Of a stretch of DNA of 64,000 nucleotides, positions 1-10,590 are shown piece after piece (positions within the stretch are counted from its first letter, which is position 1; the number at the start of each line of letters is the position of its first letter). The position numbers were made by a program, and so were the translations under genes. Location of the stretch: NCBI GenBank assembly GCA_051453625.1, contig JBOZIK010000001.1, forward strand, positions 137,077,236-137,141,235, in the 5' to 3' direction. Source of the stretch: Welwitschia mirabilis (Eukaryota > Gnetophyta > Gnetopsida > Welwitschiales). The notes under the pieces were generated by a model. It was not told where the DNA came from and ran no database searches. It worked only from the letters and a program-made list of their open reading frames with translations.

Positions 1-1054
1 ATCTATGAGTCTTAAGACTAGATGATTGTAGTCGATGGTCATAAATAAACAAACCATTAATAAGTAATCATACTATTATTTTAAACTAGGTAGAATTTAA
101 GTTTACTTCTATTTTTCAAGAAGAAGTTTTTCTTATTTTCAAGTTAACTCATTAAGTTTTAGTTTACTTAAAGGCCTTCCAATGAAAAACATGATTTATT
201 AAGATGGAATCTACTTTATGTTAAATGAATTATTTTCAAGAATTGGATAAGATTTGTCTTGATTACACTACTAAGCTAATGAATATTGTATGTGCATATG
301 AAAAGGATGATATAAAAGAAAATAAAAATAATATATCTCCTCTCAAAAGCACATTATTTATTGATAAGTAAAATTGGATTTAGTTAACTACATTAGGACT
401 ATGGATGATCGTGGGCAATGCAGCTCTAATGATTTAACTTATGACATGCTCAGCTGCATCGGGGCTATAAATGCTTGCTGGTAATGTAGAATTGACTCCT
501 TCATAAATCAACATGTTTAACTGTATTGGAAGGAGATGTCATAACACTAAATGGCCAATTTGATCAAAATGCTTACAACAAGAAATAAGACATGATCTTA
601 GAAAAGGTAAATTACAATGAACCAATTAAAAATTAAGAGATGCCTTTTGTGTTTACTTATCTTTAACCTGTATACTTGGAGATTTTGCTTGACTAATTTT
701 TGAATACTTGTCAGTTTAGTTAGAGGATATATTATTTGTTTAATAATATGACACATTTAAATTTAGAATAAAATTTATAAAATTTTCAATAAATGTGGCT
801 ATTAACCTAGCTAATCTATCTTATGAATTTGTAAATAATGGATTTTCATTAGATTATATGTTTTATGTTCTCTAAAAATTGAATTTTACTTTAATTCTTA
901 CATTGATTATATTTTTCTCTTTCTATAACTTAATCACATCATTGCATTATTTTTAATAAAAGAACTCTTCACGACCTATTTATGCCTCTATTATTAAATA
1001 ACCTAACATTTTTACCATGAACTTTGAAGACAAAGTCAAGTTTTGATTAGGGGA
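1..1054 (+). other. Unassigned relic upstream of a putative 3' LTR
   Basis: I recognise no coding domain in this AT-rich stretch. Its end (about 1020-1054) reads like the 3' untranslated end of an Athila/Tat-type gypsy element: a short purine-rich phrase with GAAGACAAAGTCAAG, then TTAGGGGA at 1047-1054. The last could be a polypurine tract directly before a TG. The assignment rests on this arrangement only; no pol motif could be read upstream. Confidence 0.3.
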
Positions 1055-1547
1055 TGTGATACCTTGACTTTAATTAAATTGTTTTACTTTAATGCCTTAA
1101 TCACATAAAAATAGTCATAAAATTTTTCAAGTTATATTATTTACACACTTGATGCACTTTTGATATAGACAATGTTTGCATGTTTAACCATTTTCTTATC
1201 GATTTTTCACTAAGACACTAGTAAAAGACTGGTTAGGAGGTGTGTTAACATGTAAAAATGGATATTTTTATCAAGTATTTTAGCTAATTTATTATAAATA
1301 AAGATATTAATTTAATTTTTAATCATAAAATATGTCTTTTATTATTTTTAAAATAAAAATGAATGTTATGTTTTTTTAATATTGCGTTGCAGATCTTTAA
1401 CCACTTTTGGAACACATGATAGAATATGGACATAATTCCACACAAAATCATGATTGTAATGGACATATGAGGTGGTAAAACATAGTAAAAGCATTTGAAT
1501 ACATGTGGCAGAGACATGTGAAGGTAGCATTAGGGCTATGTGATGGT

Positions 1548-1700
1548 CTCCACCAAATGCAATAAGACAACCTCTACCAAATGCTAAATGACGAAGATTC
1601 TACCTAATGCTAGAGGACAAAATCTGATCTACCTAATACTACAAGATAAAATCTTCTCTTTATAATACTAAATGATGAATATTTTACCTAATACTACAAG
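1548..1700 (+). repeat. Degenerate tandem repeat in the putative LTR, unit about 25-32 bp
   Basis: About six imperfect copies of a unit like CTACCTAATGCTAAATGACG follow one another (seen at about 1549, 1572, 1600, 1630, 1660 and 1680). They lie just upstream of the TATA box at 1736, the usual place for promoter-proximal repeats in plant LTRs. Confidence 0.6.
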
Positions 1701-1735
1701 TTAAGAATGTAACCATCCCTCGCCCCCATCTCTTC

Positions 1736-1745
1736 CTATAAAAAT
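1736..1745 (+). promoter_or_regulatory. TATA box of the putative LTR
   Basis: CCTATAAAAA sits about 40 bp after the tandem array and before a pyrimidine-rich leader. It is a close match to the plant TATA consensus. Its role as an LTR promoter is inferred from position. Confidence 0.45.
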
Positions 1746-2520
1746 GCCTTAAACCCTTTATTGTATTCATCTTTACCTTAGAAAAATTAGAGACTCTAGA
1801 GCATCGACTTGTGATAGATTTCTAAGTGACTCTTTGGGGTAGTAAGCTAGTTTTTAAGGATTTCTTAGGAGTTCTTTCTACTTCCTTTTCATTTTTTATA
1901 AAGTTATTATTTTTGTAATGCAAAAGTTGTTTTTCTTTGATCTTGATTCATGAGTAATACCATAATTAGGATGCTTAGATAACTTCTTTGATTATCAAGT
2001 TTAATTTAGTTATGTAAATTTCTCTTTATCACTTAGTCTTTCAATTCATAAATCTTGAGTATGTTAGAAGTTCTTACTTCTCTTATTCTTCAAGACTTAA
2101 GTATTAGTTGGATTCATTATTTATTATATGATGGATGAGATGATGTCTTATGAATTAGACTAAAAGCACTAGAAGATTTTTCTTATTTTGCAGAAAGACA
2201 ATTGGATAACTTTCAAGTGAAGGATTGCATAGGATAACTTGACAATACCTTGGAGCTAGTTTAATTTTCTTCTCTCTCAAATGAAGTTTAATCTTAATTC
2301 TAAATTTTATCTCTTCTTCTCTTTTATTTCATTTTGGTAACTTGCATTAGGATTAAAGTTAGTGCAATTCTAGCCAATGCTTAATCTTATCCTTGAGGAA
2401 GAATGATACTAGGTTTTGTACTTAGTCTAAATCTGAGATATTGCACTATAAAGTTAATAGGTATCCTAGATGAAGATCTTTTAATCTTATAGGATTTAGT
2501 GATGTGAACTAAGCTAGATC

Positions 2521-3289
2521 CAAGAACGATAAAAGAATACAAATGGAAATTATTTCTTCCTTGGCTCTTGTCTAGTATGTCAAAAAAGTAAGGAAAAAAA
2601 ATTCATTTATCTCTCCATAGTTAAAAATAATATATAGTAGTAGGAAACTATTGTATGCATTTTTTATGAGTAAAGGAAATTCTTAAATACTTTGTAATTA
2701 ACTATGATTAGGTACCCATTTTTTGTGACAATACGAGTGTAATTAATATATCAAAAATCCTATTCAATATTCTGGTACTAAACATATTAAACTTAGATAT
2801 CAAGTTGAAAAATGAAATATTATTATAAATTTTATAAACATCGATCAACAGATAGTTGATAGTTTTATGAAACCCTTAAGCTTTAATAAATTTTTAAATC
2901 TTCAATATGGACTAGAGGTTCTGTCTTCATTCTCTAACTCCAATCGACCAAATCTGAAGAAATTGGATTAACTATATTTTTATCAAGTTATCCAAACTTA
3001 TTCTAGATGAAACTTACTTTAGCTCATGCCAATTGGATTGAAGTCTTGGTTGACCAAATATAAAGAAAAGAACCTATGCCTTAATTAATCAACTAGACTT
3101 GAACATAGTCAATCAAAACTAAAGGATTTTTAGTAGGAAAAAGTTAGTGGACCTAAATTTTTTAGTAGAAGTAACTTAGTTCTTACCTTTTAGATTTTTA
3201 AACCTTACCTTCCTCATTTTCACCTATCTTCTACTTGTTTCTCTCATGTTTTATTAGTTCCCTCCTTTTTTTTCCTTCTTGTCTTCAGT
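2521..3289. other. AT-rich stretch, nothing assignable
   Basis: No open frame, terminal repeat or known domain could be supported. Phrases with GACCAAATA and TCAACTAGACTTGA near 3030-3110 resemble the degenerate repeat at 4925-5165 and may be remnants of the same kind of LTR repeat, but the match is weak. Confidence 0.3.
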
Positions 3290-4035
3290 AAGTGTCATGT
3301 TGCATGCAATGATAGAAGGGCTCTCAAGGAGATTAAGACAAAAAGTACTAGCTAGTGGAGATCCAACTTATTTTTATTAAGAAACGTTAGATAAAGCCAT
3401 TGATAAGTTTACTAAGAAGTTTGAAAAGAAACCTGTATATCAAGAACGCCTTGTTATCTCTAGAGAGCTAAGGGAACTTTATGATATGATAAGACTTTTC
3501 AATGAGTTAGATCTCTTCTTGATCAACTTATCCTTTTCTTACCTACATGTTTTACATAAATGCTTTCTTACCTGCATGTTTTACATAAATTCTATCTATG
3601 ATGTAGATTCTTGCATCCTTTTCACACTTGTTTTGGGAAAAAGGATGAGTATCATTCCAAATCTAATAGCTTCCATCATGAATCTCTCTAGAGGAAACTA
3701 TAACAAGTTTTTAACTTTAGGTAACTTCATGGAAGATAAGGCTGAAGTTACTCGTGAGCTTTGTAGGAAGCTCATCTAGTGAAAAACCACCATTTCCACT
3801 TCTTATCTTATGTCTAAGTATCAGTTTTTACATCTTATTTTTACTTATAACTTTTTACCCCTTGCTAGTCATTATTATAAGACTTTATATTATAGAGCTT
3901 ACCTCTTATATTTAGTAGGAACTTATTATTCCATTAATGCTCTTGCCATTATTCTTAAGAATATGGTCTTTCAGCTTAAATATCATAAGACTAGGGCTAT
4001 TCTTTACTCTATTCTCATCTTCAATATTTGTTAAC
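3290..4035 (+). pseudogene. Relic of a 'putative plant transposon protein' domain
   Basis: Three plus-strand frame pieces (about 3290-3480, 3486-3779 and 3810-4034) give a profile typical of the domain encoded by many plant retroelements. There is an N-terminal charged stretch with a KKRPVYQERLV-like phrase. A middle part follows with LFTLVLGKRMSIIPNLIASIMNL. The C-terminal helical part has FLHLIFTYNFLPLASHYYKTLYY, here quoted only in part, then a Leu/Ile-rich end. Stops at 3390, 3778 and 4032 and frame changes break it. A 29 bp duplication (3533-3592) sits inside and probably adds to the damage. The function of this domain is not established. The call is from remembered sequence pattern, not a search. 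Confidence 0.45.
3533..3592 (+). repeat. Tandem duplication, two copies of about 29 bp
   Basis: The phrase CTTACCTACATGTTTTACAT recurs 29 bp later as CTTACCTGCATGTTTTACAT, followed by AAAT both times. The copies differ by a single A/G. The duplication lies within the transposon-protein relic. Confidence 0.8.
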
Positions 4036-4407
4036 ACTTTAGAGTTTAATTTTACTTGAAGCTTAAAACTTTAATCCCATGTCTTCAATAAGGCATGTCA
4101 CTCTTTCTAGAATGCATATCTTTTCTAGTTCAAAATCTTGAAAATCCTTTTATTCAAAGAAGGCTTTTCCTAGTAAGACCTTGTCTTACCTCAAAAGGCT
4201 AGATTCTTATACCCATCACATGAAAGAGGTTCTTATTGTAGTAGGCTATTAAATTAAAGACACCTCATAGGAGGTTGACAGTTCTTAATACAAAAAGTAT
4301 AAGAAGAAGAAAAAAAGAGGAGGACTCTGAATCAAAAAAAAATCAAAAGAAGAAGAATATTTAAATTACCTTTTGCCTTTATAGTTCTCTCCTTTATCAT
4401 TGATGTC
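4036..4407. other. Lysine-rich tail or 3' untranslated remnant
   Basis: A run of AAG/GAA codons near 4295-4350 suggests the charged C-terminal tail often found downstream of the transposon-protein domain, but stops prevent a confident frame. No other feature is seen. Confidence 0.3.
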
Positions 4408-4421
4408 AAAAAGAGGAGAAA
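4408..4421 (+). other. Putative polypurine tract
   Basis: AAAAAGAGGAGAAA follows GTCATTGATGTC-like sequence (4396-4407). This phrase resembles the 3' end of many plant copia elements, where a purine tract primes plus-strand DNA synthesis next to the 3' LTR. The LTR-like block that follows supports the reading. Confidence 0.4.
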
Positions 4422-4924
4422 GTATAGTTCTGTTGCTTGTTTATTAGTAAACATTGCTTTTTTCTTATTACTAAAGCTACTCTTACATTTAATGTTTTAA
4501 AAACTCCTTTTTCTTTATTTGTATGATTAGTTGTAGTTTTGCTATAAATTACTACTTTCATACTTTTTACACTTGGTAGCTTGTTCTTTATTAAAAGCTA
4601 TGGAATTTATTTTTACATGCAAAATTACCATAAAATATATTTAGCTTTATTTCATAATTGGTAATATATTTAAATGATAGTGAACATTATTTATTATATT
4701 ATAAAAATCTTATATATCATATTACATATTGATAGGGGAGCATTGCAAAGCCTTTCATCAGATTAATAATTTTTGTGTCTAATCAAATATATTTTACATT
4801 AATATTAAAAGGAAAGATAGTTGAGTTATGTTGCCAAATTAATATCAAACTAACATATATTTATATAGTTTAAACATGTTACAAATATATTAGATCAATA
4901 AAGTTTTATAGGTTAGGCCACCTC

Positions 4925-5165
4925 GCTCAAAAGATCAATTTTCATAAGGGATCAACTAGATCCCATAAGTAATTCATTAGATCTAGATAAATGGGGGTTG
5001 ACTAGATCTCAGGAAGGGTCGAGTAGACCTAAATAAAGGTGATCGATCAAATGTTAGTTAGGATTGACCAAATCATGAGAAGTGAGCCAATAGGATTAAT
5101 CAAAAGAAAGAGGGATCAACTAAATCAAGTAATAATAATTGATCAGGTAAACTAGATATTTTAGC
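4925..5165 (+). repeat. Degenerate tandem repeat with core GATCAACTAGATC
   Basis: About eight imperfect copies of a unit of roughly 25-32 bp are visible: GATCAACTAGATC at 4949, GTTGACTAGATCT at 4998, GTCGAGTAGACC at 5019, GATCGATCAAAT at 5040, ATTGACCAAATC at 5063, GATCAACTAAATC at 5113 and others. They precede the TATA box at 5281. Confidence 0.6.
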
Positions 5166-5280
5166 AAGTCAATCAGTAGGAATAGAAGTAGAATATTTTG
5201 GACTATTTTTTAAGTGTTACTCCTTTCATTTCTAGCCATTAGAATATTAGATTCACTTTTCAATGTGCTAAATATATCTC

Positions 5281-5291
5281 CTATATAAAAA
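5281..5291 (+). promoter_or_regulatory. TATA box
   Basis: CTATATAAAAA preceded by TCTC is a strong plant TATA match, about 115 bp after the repeat array. It is the likely promoter of the LTR at 4422-5432. Confidence 0.5.
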
Positions 5292-5432
5292 CATGAATAG
5301 AACTCTTTTTAGCTACTAATTTTTCTTTCAAGAAAAGCACATTTCTACTATTAGTATCTATTGGTTAAGAGTAATATATTATAATGTATGAGCTTATAAA
5401 CTACCTTTCAAGTAGTGTATTCCATCATTATC

Positions 5433-6140
5433 NNNNNNNNNNNNNNNNNNNNNNNNNNNNNNNNNNNNNNNNNNNNNNNNNNNNNNNNNNNNNNNNNNNN
5501 NNNNNNNNNNNNNNNNNNNNNNNNNNNNNNNNNNNNNNNNNNNNNNNNNNNNNNNNNNNNNNNNNNNNNNNNNNNNNNNNNNNNNNNNNNNNNNNNNNNN
5601 NNNNNNNNNNNNNNNNNNNNNNNNNNNNNNNNNNNNNNNNNNNNNNNNNNNNNNNNNNNNNNNNNNNNNNNNNNNNNNNNNNNNNNNNNNNNNNNNNNNN
5701 NNNNNNNNNNNNNNNNNNNNNNNNNNNNNNNNNNNNNNNNNNNNNNNNNNNNNNNNNNNNNNNNNNNNNNNNNNNNNNNNNNNNNNNNNNNNNNNNNNNN
5801 NNNNNNNNNNNNNNNNNNNNNNNNNNNNNNNNNNNNNNNNNNNNNNNNNNNNNNNNNNNNNNNNNNNNNNNNNNNNNNNNNNNNNNNNNNNNNNNNNNNN
5901 NNNNNNNNNNNNNNNNNNNNNNNNNNNNNNNNNNNNNNNNNNNNNNNNNNNNNNNNNNNNNNNNNNNNNNNNNNNNNNNNNNNNNNNNNNNNNNNNNNNN
6001 NNNNNNNNNNNNNNNNNNNNNNNNNNNNNNNNNNNNNNNNNNNNNNNNNNNNNNNNNNNNNNNNNNNNNNNNNNNNNNNNNNNNNNNNNNNNNNNNNNNN
6101 NNNNNNNNNNNNNNNNNNNNNNNNNNNNNNNNNNNNNNNN
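5433..6140. other. Assembly gap, 708 N
   Basis: Sequence is missing. The left edge of the chromovirus 3' LTR should lie at or next to the right end of this gap, judged from the 419 bp length of its partner at 25666-26084. Confidence 0.95.
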
Positions 6141-6557
6141 TAGATTTTTAATTCCTTTTCAAATATATTATTATTTTTCTATGAATATTTTTAAGGGTAT
6201 TATACTCTTATAAAACCTTTTTACTTCCCCTCTAGAATTTGCAGATCCTTCAGATAGCAGTAGATTCAATTCCTTTTCATTAGCCAATAGCCCTAAACTA
6301 GTAGTCAAAAGTAAAGACAATGGAATATGACCTAAGCCTCCTTCCTCTTAGAATTGTTAAAGATTAGACAAATTTGTTATCAATAACATTCATCTAGCCT
6401 ATCCAAATCCACCTAATACCATAGGCTTAAATAGCATAATGAAAGGACACAGTTCATATATTTGTATCAACCCATTCATAACAATTTACTAGTCATGCTC
6501 AATTACATTTTGACATCTTAACATACTTCTTTATAACTATGAATTTAAAACATTACA
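6141..6557 (-). repeat. 3' LTR of the chromovirus (left copy)
   Basis: It aligns with 25666-26084. Shared phrases include TCATTAGCCAATAG, ACTAGT.GTCAAA, CATAGG.TTAAA and the terminal AATTTAAAACATTACA. It ends CATTACA at 6551-6557. The first 100 bases match poorly and the very start is in the gap. Confidence 0.8.
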
Positions 6558-6574
6558 TCCCCCCATCACCCCCC
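6558..6574 (-). other. Polypurine tract of the chromovirus
   Basis: TCCCCCCATCACCCCCC on the plus strand is a purine tract on the minus strand, directly inside the LTR end CATTACA. Purine tracts at this position prime plus-strand synthesis during reverse transcription. Confidence 0.8.
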
Positions 6575-6846
6575 AGTCCCTTAACCTAATCCCCTCATCT
6601 ACCATCTCCCTTAATTATCATTCTTGTCCTTGAGCATGGTTTCTCCTCTTCCTATGCTATCTATGAAAGTGGGCACAATTTCTCCTCTTCTTACACTATC
6701 TATAAAAGCATGTTTATCTAGATTGTCTTTTGTCATATCTACAAAACATAAGAGAGGAAAAAATATCATACATTAAGAGATGCACTAAAAAGTAAAAAAT
6801 TAGCATATCATACTTTATTAAAAAGTTTAGGAAAAGTATCTCATAT

Positions 6847-8061
6847 ACACTCCCAGTTTTTCTAGGTTTGTTGATTATAAGGGATCCATTGGATAAGTAC
6901 TTCTTTTACATTCTTATTTATTAATTTTCTAGTTTTGGTATCTAAGACCTTCTCAGGTTGAACAATAAAGGTTATATTGGATTTAAGCATAATGTGCTGC
7001 CAGTTTAGGGTATAGTCCTAGGTCTTATTCTCATATCAAGGTTTTAACATACATAAAAGATTAAGTGAATCTTAGACATTAAGGTAGTTCTAATTTTTAA
7101 GCTAGGTTCCCTATTCTTTCAATAATATTGAATGAATCACAATACTAAGGGGCTAGCTTACTATATTTGTCCATTTTTAAGAAGTTTATTTTTCACTTGG
7201 TCTGTAGTAGTATTTGTTTACTAACTTGAAATTTGTAGGATTTGATGTTTTTGATCGTAATATTTCTTATACTACTCTTAAATGGTCTGTAAATATCTCC
7301 TTACTTTTTTAATAATTTCATTCATGGATTTTAACTTAGATGATGTAGTGCTTTCTATTCTTTATGAGAGGGTCAGATTATGTGATAGGGATAGAATAGT
7401 TTCTACCAAACATTTCTTTAAATGGCACATAGTGAATTAAGGTCTAAAAGTTTAGTTGTAAGCAAACTCAAATAGGTGTAGATAGTTCTCTTACTATTTA
7501 GACTTTTTAGCTACATATCATTATAAGGTTTCTTTTAAAATACAATTAACCTTTTCTATTTAACCATTTGCGTCTAGATGATATGTGATACTGAAACTAA
7601 GATTTATAACCCAGTGATGAAAGAAACTTTACATGAACTTAGATAAGAATTTAGAATCTTGGTTAGATATAATAACTTAAGATGCTTCATGTAATCCAAA
7701 TATTTTTTACATAAATCATATATTTATTCTTTGACTATGTTAGAGCTTCTTATTACAATGAAATTGGCCATAGTAATTAACCTATCTACATAAATAAAAA
7801 TTACATCATGTTATCTATTAGTGAAAGATAGCCTGGTGATGAAATTCATGGAGATTTCGTCCTAGTTTCACTTTGGGATTTCTAATGATTAAATGAGTCA
7901 GATGGGTCTTTCTTAACAATCTTCATATGTTGTAATGTAGGATAGTTATGAATGTACTCTTTTAGATCTACCTTCTTCTAGTCTAGAAGTAATACTTTAT
8001 TAACTGATGGTAATTTTGGATAAATCTGGGATGTCCTACATAAGAAACCTTATCTAATTCA
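6847..8061 (-). pseudogene. Chromovirus integrase and chromodomain (decayed)
   Basis: Minus-strand reading starts with an integrase zinc-region remnant (phrases like KVSYVGHP near 8040, then EYIHNYPTLQHMK near 7960). It continues into the catalytic core (EISMNFITRLSF, then DRLITMANFI at 7761-7790). It ends in a chromodomain at 6847-6960, where QPEKVLDTKTRK and VKEVLIQW are readable and a Trp-Glu pair closes the motif. Integrase joins the DNA copy to the host, and the chromodomain of this family is known to steer insertion to certain chromatin. Stops are TAG, TAA or TGA where relatives have Gln or Trp. At least one zinc-binding Cys is replaced by Tyr. Frameshifts are present. Copia A begins at 8062, cutting the integrase from RNase H. 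Confidence 0.8.
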
Positions 8062-8235
8062 TGTAAAGAAATAAGAATACCCAAAAATGGTAAGCATAAG
8101 ATTTACAAATCATAAATTTTATTTCTCTTCTTTAGTTCACTTATTCAACAAAGAGCTTGCTTAAATATACAAGTACATTACTAGGGTTTTACATATCCCT
8201 AAGTATGAGATCATATTATGTACTAGTCTTTAGTA
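8062..8235 (-). repeat. 3' LTR of copia A (left copy)
   Basis: It starts TGTAAAGAAATAAGAATACCC and aligns base for base in length with 13582-13755; both are 174 bp. It is followed at once by a pyrimidine run (GTCCCCCCC), the complement of a polypurine tract. Confidence 0.85.
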
Positions 8236-8244
8236 GTCCCCCCC
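8236..8244 (-). other. Polypurine tract of copia A
   Basis: GTCCCCCCC on the plus strand, directly inside the left LTR. Confidence 0.75.
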
Positions 8245-8420
8245 TTAATGTGGGATTAAAATCTATTTCAAGGAAAAACTAGAGTGCCTAAGGACAAACC
8301 TTGGGAATGTGATCTACAATAAAACTTTTAGAAAGGATTTTTCATGTGTAAAAACTAATTTGTGAAAGAAGAAGTTAATTTATTGGTATACAATAGATAG
8401 AAAATAGATTTATTCATGTG

Positions 8421-8507
8421 CATTACACATCTCATAATACTAGGTCAAAATGTATAGTATACATCCTGTAGTACTAGGTCATATTTGTACTACACATCTC
8501 GTAGTAT
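8421..8507. repeat. Short tandem repeat, about 2.5 copies of about 33 bp
   Basis: The phrase TACACATCTCATAATACTAGG recurs as ATACATCCTGTAGTACTAGG and TACACATCTCGTAGTATTAA. It lies inside copia A between the 3' LTR and the RT remnant. Confidence 0.65.
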
Positions 8508-8639
8508 TAAAATTAGATATGGCTTTAATCAAAGACTCAAAAAGTTAGATGAAGACCATGATGTATAAGAAGGAAAATGAGTTTGACTTAATTCATTATC
8601 AATCCAATATTAGATTGGAAATATTAGAGCTTATCTATA

Positions 8640-8765
8640 ATTAAATTATGTATTGATGCAATGACTTGATGCTCTATAAGTTTCTTAATTTTATGAACTA
8701 ACTCCCATGTATCATTTTTTACAAATTCATAATATTCTTCTTTTATGGCTTAAATCCATTGATGA
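8640..8765 (-). pseudogene. Start of copia A reverse transcriptase
   Basis: The minus strand reads HQWI*AIKEEYYEFVKNDTW with the stop (TAA) at a usual Gln. This is the characteristic N-terminal block of copia reverse transcriptase. The rest of the domain is not recognisable before the LTR at 8235. Confidence 0.75.
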
Positions 8766-9614
8766 TGTAAAATGATGCCTTTTCAAGAAGTTGATTTATA
8801 ATCCAAAGTTAAATGAAGCTTGTTAATATCATTGCCCTGAGTTAGATGTGAGCTATATCTAGTTCTAGTTTTACCCTTTTTATTATGAGATACATCTTGG
8901 AGAATAAACAGTGACCAAGTACTATGACATCCTCTATAGGTAGTCTTAGCCTCTTTGCTTGGAGAATGTATTTAATTATTATGAAAACCATAATTAAGAA
9001 TTCCTAAAGCACCAAATTGCTCAATTCCTATAGGGTGCAAAGATGTCATACCAATAGAGGAACTAAAGCATAACTACTGCCTACATCTCCTTCCTCAACC
9101 ATAGGACATTAAACATCCATGGTTTCAGCTTGAAAAACCATGTAGGTAATCTCATGTTTTTTGAGATAACCTAGAAGATGTATAAGTTTTTTAATATTTA
9201 TAGACTTTCATAATCAATTGGTAATTGGAATTAAAAATGTCCACTGAGTGCTTCATCATAGAGATTAAATAATCTCCTCACACCAAGGTGTAAAGTGATA
9301 GAAGATGCAACCTCAAAAAAGGAACATACAAAATATGAAAAATAGTCTATGAATAGAGCGATGTCAAGTTAATAGTAATTGAATCATGGCCTTATACTAG
9401 AACTAGAGTTGTATTTTCCAAGTAAACCTAACTTAGCATTTTAACAAAGTCATTAAAATAGCACCAATGTTAAGAATCTAAGTTCCATCATGAGGTATGT
9501 GCTCACTCATATCCAAAAAGTTAGAATTATTAAAAACTATTTTTAAAGGAATCCAGTCTCTTTAGTAACTTCATTTACCTTAGATATAGACTTAATCTTA
9601 TCCTAAGCTATAAA
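8766..9614 (-). pseudogene. Residual protease/integrase region of copia A
   Basis: This stretch lies between the zinc knuckles and RT, where copia elements carry protease and integrase. It is too short (about 0.85 kb) to hold both. I could read only scattered possible pieces, for example a C-terminal integrase/hinge-like part near 8850-9000. The placement is by position. Confidence 0.35.
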
Positions 9615-10590
9615 TAAAAGTGTGAGGTATGATCACTTCTGCTACATCATGAGCACTAATATTTGTTTTGTTTTAGAGTAGCAGTATGCTGAACTTGCTT
9701 CTTATCCTAGGGTATCTGATAGAAGTCTAAGGTGTGACCACTTCTACCACATCATAAGAATTGGTAATTATTTTGGAAAAGTTTAATTAGTCTACTTTTG
9801 TTATTTTTGTGGAGCCTTATTCTTTTCATGATGAGATGTCTTTAACATATGAGAATTGCTAGAAGACTATTTATGTTTAAAAGGAGATTTACAAGAATGA
9901 GAAACTTTACATATTGCATTAGAGGATAAGGAGTATATGAAGTTAAACTAAGATTCTATAGAAATATGATTCTTGATAAGTGTGTTAAAGTTTATATTAG
10001 ATAACTACTTACTTCCATGAAGTGAGATAATGTAGCTACTAAGAAATGGATCCTTCAAATAGCAATGAATCAAGTTGACGTAATTTATGAAAACTTTATT
10101 AGTTGATTTATTTCAGAAACCTTTTTTTTTAATAACTATTATTTGAGCTATGAGCTCATACATTTTCCCCTTTTATAATGAAGGTTGTTCATATTTGTAA
10201 TGACATGGATCATCTCTAGATCATTCTTCATATAAAATATGTCTTGCAAAGTATCATAGTTGGTATAACAATACTTACTTCTATTAATTAACTTTTTATG
10301 CAAAATATTCATTGATTTCCACATTATATTGGTGAACTTACAATCAATGACTTGCCATGCCTTTTCTTCATTTGAATCTTGAAGAGGAACATGCTCTATT
10401 TTGAAAAAAATCTATATTGAAAACATAAATTCACATTGTTAATATAAAATCCTCATTCTAGTCTTTTCAACTCTGATCATCATGCAAGAGCACCCTAATG
10501 TTGGCCATAATTCTAGTAGTCAATACTGGTATGAATCTCTCTCATAAGATCTAGAATCTATCTTTTAATGTTGAAGCCATGATGAATATT
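9615..10590 (-). pseudogene. Copia A gag with zinc-knuckle remnants
   Basis: The minus-strand frame opens near 10580 with MASTLKDRF and holds gag-like pieces such as EKAWQVIDCKF (about 10370-10340) and KNDLEMIHVI (about 10220). Two zinc-knuckle remnants follow: CGRSGHTLDF at about 9758-9726 and CSRSDHTSHF at about 9655-9618. In each, one or more Cys are lost (TGT to TGA or TTC). Gag forms the virus-like particle, and the knuckle binds RNA. Stops and frameshifts make it a pseudogene. Confidence 0.65.

Larger units (their letters stand above)
1055..2520 (+). repeat. Putative 3' LTR of a decayed gypsy-type retrotransposon
   Basis: The block begins with TGTGATACC immediately after a purine tract (1047-1054). 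It contains a degenerate tandem array (1548-1700), then a good TATA box (CCTATAAAAA at 1736-1745), then a long pyrimidine-rich leader. Upstream repeats, TATA box and leader in that order are the U3-R-U5 plan of a plant LTR. No second copy lies in the window and no clear CA end could be placed, so the right boundary is approximate. It would be a solo LTR or the 3' LTR of an element that starts before base 1. Confidence 0.42.
4422..5432 (+). repeat. Putative 3' LTR, cut by the gap at 5433
   Basis: After the purine tract comes an AT-rich U3-like part, a degenerate array with GATCAACTAGATC core (4925-5165), a TATA box (CTATATAAAAA, 5281-5291) and a leader-like stretch. The order fits an LTR promoter. 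The LTR runs into the assembly gap, beyond which the LTR of the chromovirus begins, so the chromovirus probably inserted here. The matching 5' LTR is not in the window. Confidence 0.42.

Noticed and set aside
5384-6151. Long open frames through N runs (also 15003-15314, 42920-43966, 51338-51796, 53977-54312, 56625-57422)
   Set aside because: They exist only because N stretches contain no stops.
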